Assembly (NCBI GenBank): GCA_002451055.1 | Contig: DKBD01000067.1 | Location: 13,797-27,185, forward strand | Length of the DNA stretch: 13,389 nucleotides | Source: Nitrospira sp. UBA6909 | GTDB lineage: Bacteria > Nitrospirota > Nitrospiria > Nitrospirales > Nitrospiraceae | Reading direction: 5' to 3' | In this document: one piece after another, positions 1 to 7,584 of the stretch | Position numbering within the stretch: the first letter of the stretch is position 1 | Layout: every line of letters begins with the position of its first letter | Made by a program: the position numbers and the translations under genes | The notes under the pieces: generated by a model | Database searches by the model: none | What the model was told of the DNA's origin: nothing | Seen by the model: the letters and a program-made list of their open reading frames with translations, nothing else

Positions 1-74
1 ATCTGGACGATGCCTGTGCGCAGGACGGACTTGATGCCATCAGTGCAGCGCCCAAGGTGCCTGCGACCAAGTGA
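1..74 (+). CDS. 3' end of an unidentified upstream gene (partial)
   Basis: The frame whose codons begin at position 3 is open from the window edge to a TGA at 72-74. It gives a 23-residue C-terminus containing LDDACAQDGLDAI and ending in PATK. The stop overlaps the GTG start of the next gene as GTGA, an arrangement typical of translationally coupled operon genes, and this is the main reason to believe the frame. Too little is visible to assign a family. Confidence 0.5.
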   Translation, partial: LDDACAQDGLDAISAAPKVPATK

Positions 75-526
75 AGCGACGACTGTGGGCGATCATGTTG
101 GTCGGTATGGGTGTGCTCTGGAGCGCCTGTAACAGCAGTGCGCCGGAGCCGGCTTCTGTTGAGCTTCCCTTCGCAAAACTTCAACTAACCATCGTGCGGA
201 CAGCTACGGACCTGTTTCTCCAGCGGTTCAATCTGACACTGAAGGTTCAAGGAAGCGAGGGCTGTGCCTCTTCGACGGAATTGTTTCCCGACACCGGCTA
301 CACCGGCCGCCGAAACATCTATTTGGCTGGGAGAGGCCTGATCTACGTGGTGGGGCAGTTCGATGCGCGAATTATCGATCCGCATGATTGCAAAACGACC
401 CTCTCCGAGTTCCGCCATCTGGACCGCCAGGTCGTCTTTCTCGGGAGTTTCGACAGCAACCAGGAAAAGCGATGGGTGTATGTGCCTGCTGCCGAACGTC
501 CGGAGTTGCCGTTTGAGAAGCGATAG
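71..526 (+). CDS. Small predicted lipoprotein or secreted protein, unknown function
   Basis: This 151-residue protein begins with a GTG that overlaps the previous stop by 4 bp. A purine-rich AAGGTG lies about 11 bases upstream. The N-terminus has a basic n-region (KRR, residues 2-4), a hydrophobic stretch (residues 5-17) and a cysteine at residue 20 in the context WSAC. That resembles a lipoprotein signal peptide, although W at -3 is not the usual residue, so cleavage by signal peptidase I is also possible. An internal ATG at 95 would discard the basic n-region, so the GTG is preferred. The mature part is about 130 residues, probably mostly beta-strand, with two further cysteines (in EGCASS and HDCKTT) that could form a disulfide. 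It lies 39 bp upstream of the DUF3565 gene and is likely co-transcribed with it. I do not recognise a named family. Confidence 0.75.
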   Translation: MKRRLWAIMLVGMGVLWSACNSSAPEPASVELPFAKLQLTIVRTATDLFLQRFNLTLKVQGSEGCASSTELFPDTGYTGRRNIYLAGRGLIYVVGQFDARIIDPHDCKTTLSEFRHLDRQVVFLGSFDSNQEKRWVYVPAAERPELPFEKR

Positions 527-565
527 CGATGCACAGATGATCAAGTAAGAAGAGAGCAGGACAAC

Positions 566-778
566 ATGAATCAAGCAATCATCGGTTATCATCTCGATGA
601 ATTTGGTGACTGGGTCGCCGATTTGGCCTGCGGCCACGGACAGCATGTGCGGCATCAGCCGCCGTTTTTCAGCCGCCCCTGGGTCGTGACGACCGAAGGT
701 CGCCAGCAACATCTGGGCACCACCTTGAATTGTACAAAGTGCGAAGAACCGCCGGACGAACCTGTTCCCTCTGCGTAA
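566..778 (+). CDS. DUF3565 domain-containing protein
   Basis: This 70-residue protein matches the DUF3565 family over nearly its whole length. It has the opening IIGYHLDEFGDWVADLACGH, the HVRHQPPF segment, RPWVVT, and the terminal CxxC in LNCTKCE. Conserved potential metal ligands are visible: H9, C22, H24, H27, H30, C56 and C59. This suggests a small zinc-ribbon-like or metal-binding fold, but the biochemical role of the family is unknown to me. The length is normal for the family and there is no signal peptide, so it is probably cytoplasmic. The ATG is preceded by AGAGAGCAGGA with suitable spacing. It lies 39 bp after the lipoprotein-like gene on the same strand, consistent with one transcript. 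No clear terminator hairpin follows. Confidence 0.88.
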   Translation: MNQAIIGYHLDEFGDWVADLACGHGQHVRHQPPFFSRPWVVTTEGRQQHLGTTLNCTKCEEPPDEPVPSA

Positions 779-1114
779 CGAACCACTGACCGTTTTGTCC
801 TCGTCCATCACTGTTCCGCCTTCATCACAGTGGCAGTCGGACAGAGAAACAAGGAACCCACCGCGGCACTCCTAATCGAAACTTCCACCTCGAATAATTC
901 CAATACAGTGGGGAACAAGGCAAGGTTTCATGGGCCCTTTCTCCGGCAATCCTCGCCGCAGCAGAGGACGATGAGGACTTGATGATTGCTCAACCGGGGG
1001 CAAGAACGCGGCTTGGAGGTAGTGTCGGGTAGTGAGCTAATAAAAAGCGGTTGCGTGAACGCAGCGGGAGTGACTCTGCTGATAGGGGCCGCCTCAGTAG
1101 TCTCACGCGGCGGC

Positions 1115-1130
1115 TTCGCCGAAAGGCGAG
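1115..1130 (+). other. Hairpin with GAAA tetraloop in the tex upstream region
   Basis: Five Watson-Crick pairs (TCGCC with GGCGA) plus an outer U-G pair close a GAAA loop at 1121-1124. GNRA tetraloops on GC stems are common in structured RNAs. A second possible pairing, GCCGCC (about 1089-1094) with GGCGGC (1109-1114), lies immediately upstream, so a larger fold is possible. There is no U-tract, so it is not an obvious intrinsic terminator. It matches no riboswitch consensus that I know. Confidence 0.3.
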
Positions 1131-1246
1131 CGATGGAAGTCATAGCGGCATCTTGTCGATTGCAGGGGAAGTGCTCATAAAACATGTAAGCTGGCTCATT
1201 GGCAGGGAAGCCGCCCTTCTGATAGAGTGCCACGCGTTTTCAATTG

Positions 1247-1252
1247 GGAGGA
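1247..1252 (+). promoter_or_regulatory. Shine-Dalgarno that sets the tex start
   Basis: GGAGGA ends 9 bases before the ATG at 1262. A longer reading from the in-frame TTG at 1244 would place this element inside the coding region, where it would encode GlyGly. The ATG at 1262 is therefore the better start. Confidence 0.8.
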
Positions 1253-1261
1253 CACATCTGT

Positions 1262-3664
1262 ATGACGACCACTTCCACTCCACCGATCCCCGAAGCTTCG
1301 CAGCAAAAACTGATTGCCCGGCTCGCTCAAGAAGTGAGCGCCACGCCGCAACAAGTAGCGGCCGCCGTGGAACTATTGGATGGCGGTTCCACCGTGCCCT
1401 TCATCGCCCGGTATCGCAAAGAAGTCACGGGTCATCTCGATGACACCCAACTGCGTCTGCTGGAAGAGCGGCTCGCCTATGGCCGTGAACTGGACGCACG
1501 GCGGGCCACAGTATTGGCATCGATTGAGGAACAGGGGAAGCTGACGGATGCGCTGCGAGCCAGCCTCGAAGCGGCCACGACCAAACAGGTGGTGGAAGAC
1601 CTCTATCTGCCGTTCAAGCCCAAACGTCGAACGCGTGCAATGATCGCCAGAGAGGCAGGGCTGGAGCCTTTGGCCGACGCGTTGCTGGCGAATCCGACGC
1701 TGAATCCGGAAGAGGAAGCCGCCAAGTTTATCCGTGTGGTGCCGGCGGCGGAGGGGGTGGAGGCCATCAACGTTCCCGATGCCAAAACGGCGCTCGAAGG
1801 AGCGCGGGACATTCTCATTGAGCGGTTTGCCGAGACGGCTGAGCTGCTGGGGAAGTTACGAGGAAAATTGTGGAACGAGGGAGTCCTGAAATCCACGGTG
1901 ATGACCGGCCAGGAGTTGGCCGAAGAAGAAAAGTTTCGTGACTATTACGCCTATGAGGAACCGATCAAGGTGATTCCCTCGCACCGGGCGATGGCACTCT
2001 TTCGCGGCCGCACGCTGGGTGTCTTGAAATTGGAACTGGGGTTGGGAGCAGCGCAAGACGCGGCGGTGCCGCATCCCTGTGTCGCGATGGTTGCCGCACA
2101 TGCAGGGATCATGGACCGCGGACGTCCTGCCGACCGTTGGCTGGCCGGCGTGAGCGAGTGGGCGTGGCGGATGAAGCTGCATCTGCAACTCAGCGTGGAA
2201 TTGCTGGTGCAACTCCGCGAGGCGGCGGAGGCGGAGGCGATCAAGGTCTTTGCGCGCAACCTGCATGAGCTGCTGTTGGCTGCACCGGCTGGTCCCAAGG
2301 CCGTGTTGGGACTCGATCCGGGGGTACGTACCGGCTGCAAGGTGGCGGTCGTCGATGCCACGGGAAAATTGCTGGAGACAGCTACGATCTATCCTCATGA
2401 GCCACGGAACGACTGGCAGGGATCCTTGGAAACACTCGGCAGGCTTGTCGCGCAGCACGGAGTCGAGCTCATCGCCGTCGGCAATGGGACCGCCAGCCGC
2501 GAGACCGATAAGCTGGCCGCCGAAGTGGTGAAGTTGACGGCGCTCAGATGGCCGGAGCGGAAGGTCGCCAAGATCGTCGTGAGCGAAGCGGGAGCCTCGG
2601 TATATTCGGCGTCCGCTGTGGCGGCTGCGGAATTTCCGGAACTGGATGTCAGCCTGCGCGGCGCGGTCTCCATTGCCCGCCGGTTACAGGATCCGCTAGC
2701 CGAGCTGGTGAAGATCGAACCTAAAGCCATTGGCGTCGGACAATACCAGCATGACGTCAATCAGCGGGCGCTGGCCCGCTCGCTCGATGCCACCGTGGAA
2801 GATTGTGTCAATGCGGTGGGCGTGAACGTCAACACGGCCTCCGTGCCATTGTTGGAGCGGGTGTCAGGGCTCAACCAGGCGCTGGCTAAAAATATCGTGA
2901 CGTATCGAGATGCCCATGGGCCGTTTCCCAATCGGCTCGTGCTCCGACAAGTGCCGCGGTTAGGGGAGAAGACCTTTGAACAGGCCGCCGGCTTTCTGCG
3001 CATTCCGGATGGGGACAATCCGCTGGACTGCTCAGCCGTGCACCCTGAAGCCTACCCGGTCGTCGAGCGCATGCTTGGGAAGCTGGGTGTCGGGATTACG
3101 CAGGTGATGGCTCAACCAACGGTATTGAAAGGACTTGCGCCGGAGGACTTTACTGATGAGCACTTTGGAGTGCCGACGGTGCGTGATATTTTCAGTGAAT
3201 TGGAAAAGCCAGGCCGTGATCCACGCCCGGAATTCAAGACAGCGACCTTCCGTGAGGGGATTGATTCCCTGGCAGATCTCCAGTCGGGGATGGTGCTCGA
3301 AGGAGTTGTCACGAACGTAGCAGCGTTTGGCGCGTTTGTCGATATCGGCGTGCATCAGGATGGACTCGTGCACGTGTCGGCCTTGGCGAATCGATTCGTC
3401 AAAGACCCGCATGAAGTGGTGAAACCGGGACAAGTCGTCAAGGTGAAGGTGTTGGACGTAGATCTTAAACGGCAACGGATCGGGTTGACCATGCGGCTCG
3501 ATGAGAGCGTGAGCCCCTCCAACAAGATAGCGCAGGGAAGCGGCGCACGGACGACCGGTCCCTCTCGGTCCTCTGCTCCGAGCCAAACATCGTCCCGCCC
3601 CCCGCAGCCGGTAAGCGCCATGGCCCTGGCACTGGCAAAAGCGAAGCAACAGAGAGGACAATGA
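1262..3664 (+). CDS. tex: Tex family RNA-binding transcription accessory protein
   Basis: This is a complete 800-residue Tex/YhgF protein (family about 720-790 residues). Order of parts: the helical Tex_N region (about 1-190, including the conserved [13 protein letters not shown] segment); a central helical region (about 190-340); a YqgF/RNase H-like domain (about 346-475) opening with [13 protein letters not shown], where D352 lies in the conserved DPG; helix-hairpin-helix units (about 500-600, including [12 protein letters not shown] and [11 protein letters not shown]); and an S1 RNA-binding domain (about 672-742) with [15 protein letters not shown]. Residues from about 745 to the end form a Ser/Pro/Thr/Gln-rich, probably disordered tail ending in a basic [10 protein letters not shown] segment. 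In studied bacteria Tex binds nucleic acid and affects transcription; its exact mechanism is not settled. The protein is cytoplasmic. The start is fixed by GGAGGA at 1247-1252. The next gene begins 57 bp downstream on the same strand. Confidence 0.97.
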   Translation: MTTTSTPPIPEASQQKLIARLAQEVSATPQQVAAAVELLDGGSTVPFIARYRKEVTGHLDDTQLRLLEERLAYGRELDARRATVLASIEEQGKLTDALRASLEAATTKQVVEDLYLPFKPKRRTRAMIAREAGLEPLADALLANPTLNPEEEAAKFIRVVPAAEGVEAINVPDAKTALEGARDILIERFAETAELLGKLRGKLWNEGVLKSTVMTGQELAEEEKFRDYYAYEEPIKVIPSHRAMALFRGRTLGVLKLELGLGAAQDAAVPHPCVAMVAAHAGIMDRGRPADRWLAGVSEWAWRMKLHLQLSVELLVQLREAAEAEAIKVFARNLHELLLAAPAGPKAVLGLDPGVRTGCKVAVVDATGKLLETATIYPHEPRNDWQGSLETLGRLVAQHGVELIAVGNGTASRETDKLAAEVVKLTALRWPERKVAKIVVSEAGASVYSASAVAAAEFPELDVSLRGAVSIARRLQDPLAELVKIEPKAIGVGQYQHDVNQRALARSLDATVEDCVNAVGVNVNTASVPLLERVSGLNQALAKNIVTYRDAHGPFPNRLVLRQVPRLGEKTFEQAAGFLRIPDGDNPLDCSAVHPEAYPVVERMLGKLGVGITQVMAQPTVLKGLAPEDFTDEHFGVPTVRDIFSELEKPGRDPRPEFKTATFREGIDSLADLQSGMVLEGVVTNVAAFGAFVDIGVHQDGLVHVSALANRFVKDPHEVVKPGQVVKVKVLDVDLKRQRIGLTMRLDESVSPSNKIAQGSGARTTGPSRSSAPSQTSSRPPQPVSAMALALAKAKQQRGQ

Positions 3665-3721
3665 GCCCGTCTAGCAGTCACCTCTTGCGCAGGTCTCCGT
3701 TCTTGCATTACTGTCAGTGAC

Positions 3722-4420
3722 ATGAGCGAGCCCATTCCGGAACAAGCCGCTACTGAGGATAATAATCAAGAAAAGATTATCATCTATTGGGAGCGGGAAT
3801 ATTCCACCGCCTTGCCTCCCGAGCGGCTGAAGCTGGATTTCAATCCTCATCGGCCGATGTTGAGCAACATGACGCTGGACGAACAGCGGGCATTGGCTGC
3901 CAGTGGGTATAAGGTGTTGCCGGACGATTGCGGCCCGGTGCGCACCGTCGGGAGCTATGGTTGGTTGATCCGCTGTCCGGCGGACATCAAGCTCCGGCGC
4001 ACTGCTGATGGTGTGCGCTGGCAGTCGCCTCCCATCCTTCCAGAGGAACGGCTGTTGGGGTACAAGACCTTTTCAGGCATGTACGTTGATTTGATTCTGA
4101 ACAGCGGCTATCCCAAGCTCTGCTGTGGGATTCGCATGTATTATCCCAAGCAGGTAGGTCTGATGATGAAGGATCTGCCCAACGTCTTCTACCATATGCC
4201 GGACCGAACGTTTTCGGTCTGGGAAGGGATCAAGACGCAAGAGTATAAACGGACCCCCAATCAGTATGCCTGGTTGCCGGACTACGAGGCATTCACGGCC
4301 AATTTCCTCCTCCAACTTCACAAACCCACGACGCTCAAGCGTGGTGATCCCATCGGCTTGGTGTTGCCCATTCTGCTGCCGAAACAGTTTGTTTTGGAAG
4401 AAATCCGCCATCCCCAGTAG
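3722..4420 (+). CDS. Uncharacterised 232-residue protein, DUF6065-like pattern
   Basis: The ATG at 3722 opens a 232-residue soluble protein with no signal peptide or membrane segment. The first 20 residues are acidic and polar (EQAATEDNNQ) and probably disordered. Recognisable blocks are GSYGWLIRCPADI (about 77-89), a PNVFYHMPDRTFSVWEGI block in the middle, and GDPIGLVLPILLPK near the end. The order of blocks (a GW..CP strand, a tryptophan-containing loop, then a G-[DE]-P-hydrophobic strand with Pro near the C-terminus) resembles DUF6065-type proteins. I hold that link only weakly, and no function is known. There is no good Shine-Dalgarno in front of the ATG. It follows tex by 57 bp, so read-through from tex is plausible. 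It is convergent with the heme-motif lipoprotein gene. Confidence 0.82.
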   Translation: MSEPIPEQAATEDNNQEKIIIYWEREYSTALPPERLKLDFNPHRPMLSNMTLDEQRALAASGYKVLPDDCGPVRTVGSYGWLIRCPADIKLRRTADGVRWQSPPILPEERLLGYKTFSGMYVDLILNSGYPKLCCGIRMYYPKQVGLMMKDLPNVFYHMPDRTFSVWEGIKTQEYKRTPNQYAWLPDYEAFTANFLLQLHKPTTLKRGDPIGLVLPILLPKQFVLEEIRHPQ

Positions 4421-4481
4421 ACCACTTTGAGCACAAATCTCCCCTGAGAAGTCTGCCCCAGCATTCGCGGCAATTCTTAGA

Positions 4482-4501
4482 CTGGTGGAGACGTCTGCCA
4501 G
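4482..4501. terminator. Possible hairpin between convergent genes
   Basis: An imperfect inverted repeat, CTGGTGGA / TCTGCCAG, has an 8-bp stem (two G-U pairs on the + strand) and a 4-base GACG loop. It lies in the 100-bp gap between two converging genes, where a bidirectional terminator would be expected. Neither side has a clear run of T, so this is a weak call. Confidence 0.3.
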
Positions 4502-4520
4502 GTTCCAATTCGAGGTATTG

Positions 4521-5456
4521 CTAGTAGCGATAGCAATCCCTGGTGAGATCATTGGCCGGAGAGGTGCGCGCACAGTTTGGACCCATGGGCCGCGGGATCC
4601 TGACATACCCTTCGACTGTATGCCCCTTGTCCAAGATCTCATAGTGAGATTCATGGCAAGCTCCTGAACAACCTGGGATTGTCGGCAGTGGATTACTGAG
4701 GGCAATGGATCTTCCTCCTACTGGGATAAAGCGAGGATAGGTGATCGTCATTCCTCCCGGAGTCGATTGTTGCGGTAATGACGGCTGCTCAACCCGCGTG
4801 GTGAATGTCGGGCGAGGTTGCGTAGGCCTTAACACCTTGGCCCATGTGGGATCGTCAGGAGCCACAAGAAAGGCGTTGTTCCCGCGATGGCATTCAGTGC
4901 AGGGGACGGTTCCCGGAGTAAATCCTTGGTCTGGGTCACGGAGTGCTGACATGGTGACTTCCGCTGTCTCAGGGGTCCAACGAGTGTGTGGAGCGTTCGG
5001 ATCGTTTCCCCAAAAACAGGCATGCCCTGTTGCGGCACTTTGGCAGATGACTTGGAACGAGCCACCGTTCCTGCCGAGCGCGATGCAGGCGCCTCGAACA
5101 GTCGGGGACGCGTACGACCAGACGCTCGCAAATGTTGTCAGATCAGGTTGTACCTTATCCAGATTGTTGGGGGTGAGCAGAATTGTAGTGAGGTTGCCGT
5201 GGCTTTCCCAATCTGGCGAGGAAAGTTTCCAATCGGGTGGAATCGGGACATCTTTCGCGCGGCAGGTCTTTATGTAATCGGTATCGCCTTCGCTTGTGAC
5301 GGCAACGTTTGCGGCTTGATCTTGGACGGTAGACGGGGCCTGCCGTCCTTCTTCCGGTGACTCGATCAAGGCACAGCCAATAAGGGTGACACCGGCCACA
5401 GCCAAGATATACACACTGACTGATCTCCATGCGCATTCAAGATCCCAGCCCCTCAT
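4521..5456 (-). CDS. Predicted lipoprotein with CxxCH and CX3CH heme-type motifs
   Basis: This 311-residue protein has an N-terminal hydrophobic segment (about 14-27) ending in the lipobox LIGC, with C28 as the lipidation site, so it is probably a lipoprotein on the periplasmic side. An AGGAGG at 5465-5470, 8 bases before the ATG, supports the start. CTECH (186-190) is a classical c-type heme attachment motif, in the context GFTPGTVPCTECHRGNN. CSGACH (263-268) is a CX3CH variant seen in some multiheme cytochromes. Further cysteines at 65, 124, 138, 147, 295 and 308 may form disulfides. I see no standard mono-heme cytochrome c fold; the rest resembles uncharacterised secreted proteins with a single CxxCH. 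It may be an electron-transfer or redox-sensing envelope protein, but the motifs could instead bind another metal. No cytochrome maturation or oxidase genes are nearby. Confidence 0.85.
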   Translation of the reverse strand: MRGWDLECAWRSVSVYILAVAGVTLIGCALIESPEEGRQAPSTVQDQAANVAVTSEGDTDYIKTCRAKDVPIPPDWKLSSPDWESHGNLTTILLTPNNLDKVQPDLTTFASVWSYASPTVRGACIALGRNGGSFQVICQSAATGHACFWGNDPNAPHTRWTPETAEVTMSALRDPDQGFTPGTVPCTECHRGNNAFLVAPDDPTWAKVLRPTQPRPTFTTRVEQPSLPQQSTPGGMTITYPRFIPVGGRSIALSNPLPTIPGCSGACHESHYEILDKGHTVEGYVRIPRPMGPNCARTSPANDLTRDCYRY

Positions 5457-5464
5457 ATCGAGCC

Positions 5465-5470
5465 CCTCCT
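5465..5470 (-). promoter_or_regulatory. Shine-Dalgarno of the heme-motif lipoprotein gene
   Basis: On the minus strand this reads AGGAGG, 8 bases upstream of the ATG at 5456. It supports that start and therefore the full signal peptide. Confidence 0.75.
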
Positions 5471-5741
5471 GACAGGTCTGATCACTCAGCGCATCTGGTA
5501 ATACCCGGCAAGGGAGAATGTCAAGAGAGGCAACCTGTACAGAACAAGATCCAGAGGAGACTTGAATTTCTCAGTCTTGCAGAAGAATCAACACGCAACG
5601 ACGTCCACGAGCAGAGACGGGAAGGCGGAGCGGCTGCTGGGGGAGTCAGGGGGGGGGAACCACTGTGGCACTGCTTCTGTTACAGTCCAGCCTTCGCTCC
5701 CTCCTGATCAAGTATCGACAAGAATCGGTTTCAATGCTCTC

Positions 5742-5942
5742 TCACGCCCGACTCCCACCGGACTTGTCGCGACGATAAAAGAATTGATCCCACTGTTTCG
5801 CCCAATAGTCCACATGGTGGAAATGGCTTTCATCGTACCCTTCATGTTTGAGGACAGAACGGATCTTGGACACGGAGTTATCGATATTCCATAATTCCAA
5901 TGCGCGCCATCGAATCTCTTGCTTATCACTCTTGTTGCTCAT
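5742..5942 (-). CDS. Small orphan protein, 66 residues
   Basis: The frame extends further upstream, but the ATG at 5942 is preceded on the minus strand by GAAGGAGT (5947-5954) five bases away. The 66-residue form starting MSNKSDKQE is therefore preferred over the longer 107-residue reading. The protein is polar and aromatic-rich (WRALELW, HFHHVDYWAKQWDQFFYRR) and probably helical. It has no membrane segment and ends in a basic tail (RRDKSGGSRA). I recognise no family. It is isolated: 285 bp from the lipoprotein gene downstream and 407 bp from the epimerase upstream, with an inverted repeat about 124 bp ahead of its start. The strong ribosome-binding site is the main reason to believe in it. 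Confidence 0.6.
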   Translation of the reverse strand: MSNKSDKQEIRWRALELWNIDNSVSKIRSVLKHEGYDESHFHHVDYWAKQWDQFFYRRDKSGGSRA

Positions 5943-5946
5943 GTCG

Positions 5947-5954
5947 ACTCCTTC
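5947..5954 (-). promoter_or_regulatory. Shine-Dalgarno that sets the start of the 66-residue gene
   Basis: GAAGGAGT on the minus strand ends 4 bases before the ATG at 5942. It argues against the longer upstream reading of this frame. Confidence 0.65.
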
Positions 5955-6065
5955 ATCCGCGTGGCGAATACACACAATTTCTGTAAATGAATAGCCTCTC
6001 CCCCATGCCCTCTTCCATGATTCCTGACAGGGCTGAGCTTTTACACGGACGAGACGCGATCGCAA

Positions 6066-6083
6066 ACTAGGGATACCCCTAGT
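6066..6083. promoter_or_regulatory. Perfect inverted repeat, candidate operator
   Basis: ACTAGGG-ATAC-CCCTAGT is a perfect 7-bp inverted repeat with a 4-base centre. It lies about 124 bp upstream of the start of the 66-residue gene (minus strand) and 267 bp past the 3' end of the epimerase gene. The symmetry and spacing suit a dimeric regulator of the NarL/FixJ or similar helix-turn-helix type. It has no T-tract, so a terminator is less likely. The regulator is not identifiable. Confidence 0.4.
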
Positions 6084-6349
6084 CCTCAGGAAGATATTCC
6101 CTGGCGTACATGACGTTGATGAAGTCGACCCAATGAGGTGGTTGAAGCAATCAGCCAGAGACGAAAGAAATGGCGTGGCGGTCGGTTATGCTACGGCCTG
6201 CAGAAAGAAGGGGGGAACAGCGTACAAGTCATGGGTCTTTACCAGGCACTGCTGTGAACGCGCCTACGGCAGGATAGAACAGATATCCCAGTTTCTCTAC
6301 ATATCTGCCAGCGATGGAACAATTCCGGTGGGCACAGATCGCTTGGATT

Positions 6350-7480
6350 CTAGATCTTGATGTTTGTCACGCTCCCATCTTCTGGAACCGCGACCGATAT
6401 CCCTAATCCCGGCTCGGTCCAAGGATGGAGGGTAGGACCGTCGTATCGATAGCCTCCATGAACGGGATCGGTCGAGAGCAGCAACGGGGTGTCGAGATCC
6501 AGCACCTCGAACCCCTTCATGCCCAAGACCAGGCTGAACGAACAGCCCATGGCGATCCGTGATTCGATCATGCCCCCGATCATGAGTTTCAATCCGGCCT
6601 TCAGGGTGAAGGCGGCAATCTCCACCGCCTCAAGCACCCCGGTTTTCATAATCTTGATGTTGATGTAGTCGGCTGCGCGTTGTTCGACGACTATGCGCGC
6701 ATCGTCAAGGGAGCGCACGGACTCATCGGCTGCAACGGGAATGCCGGTGATTCGCCGAATCGCAGCCATGCTATCGAGATCATCCCGGGCAACCGGCTGC
6801 TCCAACAGCACCAGCATGCCTCCGAATCGCGTCACACCGTTGACAAAGGAAAGACACTCCGCTCGTGAGAAGCCTTGATTCCCATCGCCGATGAAGGCTA
6901 CCTCGGGAAAAGCCCTATGGACCGCTTCGAGGCGTCGCACATCCGCATCGACATCCTTTCCAACTTTCATCTTGAATAGACGAAACCCTTTGTGATACCA
7001 GCGATTGGAGAGGATGCGCGTCTCTTCCAGCGTGGAGATCGGAATTGTGATGTCGGTTTCACGCGGCCGCACATCGGCCTCGCCCCACAGCCGCCACATC
7101 GGCTGTTCCATCGTACGGCAGTACGCATCGAGTAGCGCGGTTTCAAGACCGCAGCGCGCGGCGGGCTGCAGAGGAGCCGAGGAGGTCATGAGGGACGCCA
7201 TCGTACGGAAATCCTGAATCGATCGGCCGATCAGTGGTTGTGCCAGTTTGGCAAGCGAATCCAAACAAGACCGGCGATCCTCGCCCCCGACTTCTGGAAA
7301 GGGCGCGGCCTCTCCATACCCGTAAACTCCGTTATGCAGGGCGATCCGGACAATGACGTTTTCGGCTAGCACGCGGGCGCCTGTTGCGACGACGAACGGG
7401 TCGGTCATGGGAATATCGATCGGCCAAAACGTGACGCCTTCGATAATGTCGTCATTCGCTCCGGCGGTATTCAAATGCAT
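6350..7480 (-). CDS. Dipeptide epimerase (enolase superfamily)
   Basis: This 376-residue enolase-superfamily enzyme is of the muconate-lactonizing subgroup. Catalytic parts, numbered from the ATG at 7480: the KxK pair K170/K172 in FKMKVGKD; metal ligands D199 (GDGNQGF), E227 (LLEQPV) and D252 (AADES); the opposing lysine K276 (INIKIMKTG); and E306 in IGGMIESRIA. DLDTP (D328, D330) is the signature that holds the substrate amino group in L-Ala-D/L-Glu and related dipeptide epimerases. The likely role is cytoplasmic epimerisation of dipeptides, for example L-Ala-D-Glu from murein turnover; exact specificity is an inference. The frame is open up to a TTG at 7522, which would add 14 residues. The ATG is chosen because family members begin close to the EGVTFWPI strand, but neither start has a strong ribosome-binding site. 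It is divergent from the ydbH-like gene. Confidence 0.92.
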   Translation of the reverse strand: MHLNTAGANDDIIEGVTFWPIDIPMTDPFVVATGARVLAENVIVRIALHNGVYGYGEAAPFPEVGGEDRRSCLDSLAKLAQPLIGRSIQDFRTMASLMTSSAPLQPAARCGLETALLDAYCRTMEQPMWRLWGEADVRPRETDITIPISTLEETRILSNRWYHKGFRLFKMKVGKDVDADVRRLEAVHRAFPEVAFIGDGNQGFSRAECLSFVNGVTRFGGMLVLLEQPVARDDLDSMAAIRRITGIPVAADESVRSLDDARIVVEQRAADYINIKIMKTGVLEAVEIAAFTLKAGLKLMIGGMIESRIAMGCSFSLVLGMKGFEVLDLDTPLLLSTDPVHGGYRYDGPTLHPWTEPGLGISVAVPEDGSVTNIKI

Positions 7481-7522
7481 GGGTGGATTATCCGTATGCC
7501 GACAGGGTATGGTGACACACAA

Positions 7523-7552
7523 TTGGCCTTCGCGCAGATTCTCCGCTATGGT
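7523..7552 (+). promoter_or_regulatory. Candidate sigma-70-type promoter for the ydbH-like gene
   Basis: TTGGCC (7523-7528) and TATGGT (7547-7552) are separated by 18 bases. They lie 32 bp upstream of the ATG at 7585, in the 104-bp divergent gap. The match to consensus is only partial. Confidence 0.25.
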
Positions 7553-7584
7553 AGCCTGGACTCAGCGGTCATGCCAGCCTAAAC

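Larger units (their letters stand above)
779..1261. other. 483-bp intergenic region upstream of tex
   Basis: No convincing gene is present, but the region is not featureless. A TTG-initiated frame at 986-1180 (+, 64 codons) has a GAGGA at 973-977. Its composition looks coding (many GNN codons; Val, Ala and Gly rich, with LLIGAASVVSRGGF), but I recognise no family. The opposite strand at 928-1233 gives the Ser/Pro/Thr-rich translation typical of the antisense of a coding stretch. Within it lies a GAAA-tetraloop hairpin (1115-1130). The region could be a small gene, a decayed gene fragment, or a structured leader of tex. The tex promoter should lie here, but I cannot pick a credible -35/-10 pair. 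Confidence 0.4.
5943..6349. other. 407-bp intergenic region
   Basis: This stretch separates the 66-residue gene from the epimerase gene, both on the minus strand. It holds the ribosome-binding site of the small gene, a perfect 7-bp inverted repeat at 6066-6083 and nothing else I can name. A short plus-strand frame at 6133-6360 has no family resemblance and no good ribosome-binding site. No strong sigma-70 or sigma-54 promoter is evident. Confidence 0.4.

Noticed and set aside
185..811. 208-codon minus-strand frame
   Set aside because: It covers both the lipoprotein-like gene and the DUF3565 gene antisense; DUF3565 is a confident family match, so this frame is spurious.
1060..1130. Hammerhead-like core (CTGATAG followed later by CGAAA)
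   Set aside because: The conserved CUGANGA is not satisfied (CTGATAG), and the GAAA is the loop of its own hairpin, so a hammerhead ribozyme is not supported.
1856..2458. Long open frame on the minus strand inside tex
   Set aside because: It is antisense to a strongly conserved part of Tex and has no family resemblance; it is a shadow of GC-rich coding sequence.
4073..4705. 210-codon minus-strand frame
   Set aside because: It overlaps the 3' halves of two better supported genes and shows no recognisable domain.
6133..6360. 75-codon plus-strand frame
   Set aside because: No good ribosome-binding site, no family resemblance, and it runs into the 3' end of the epimerase gene.
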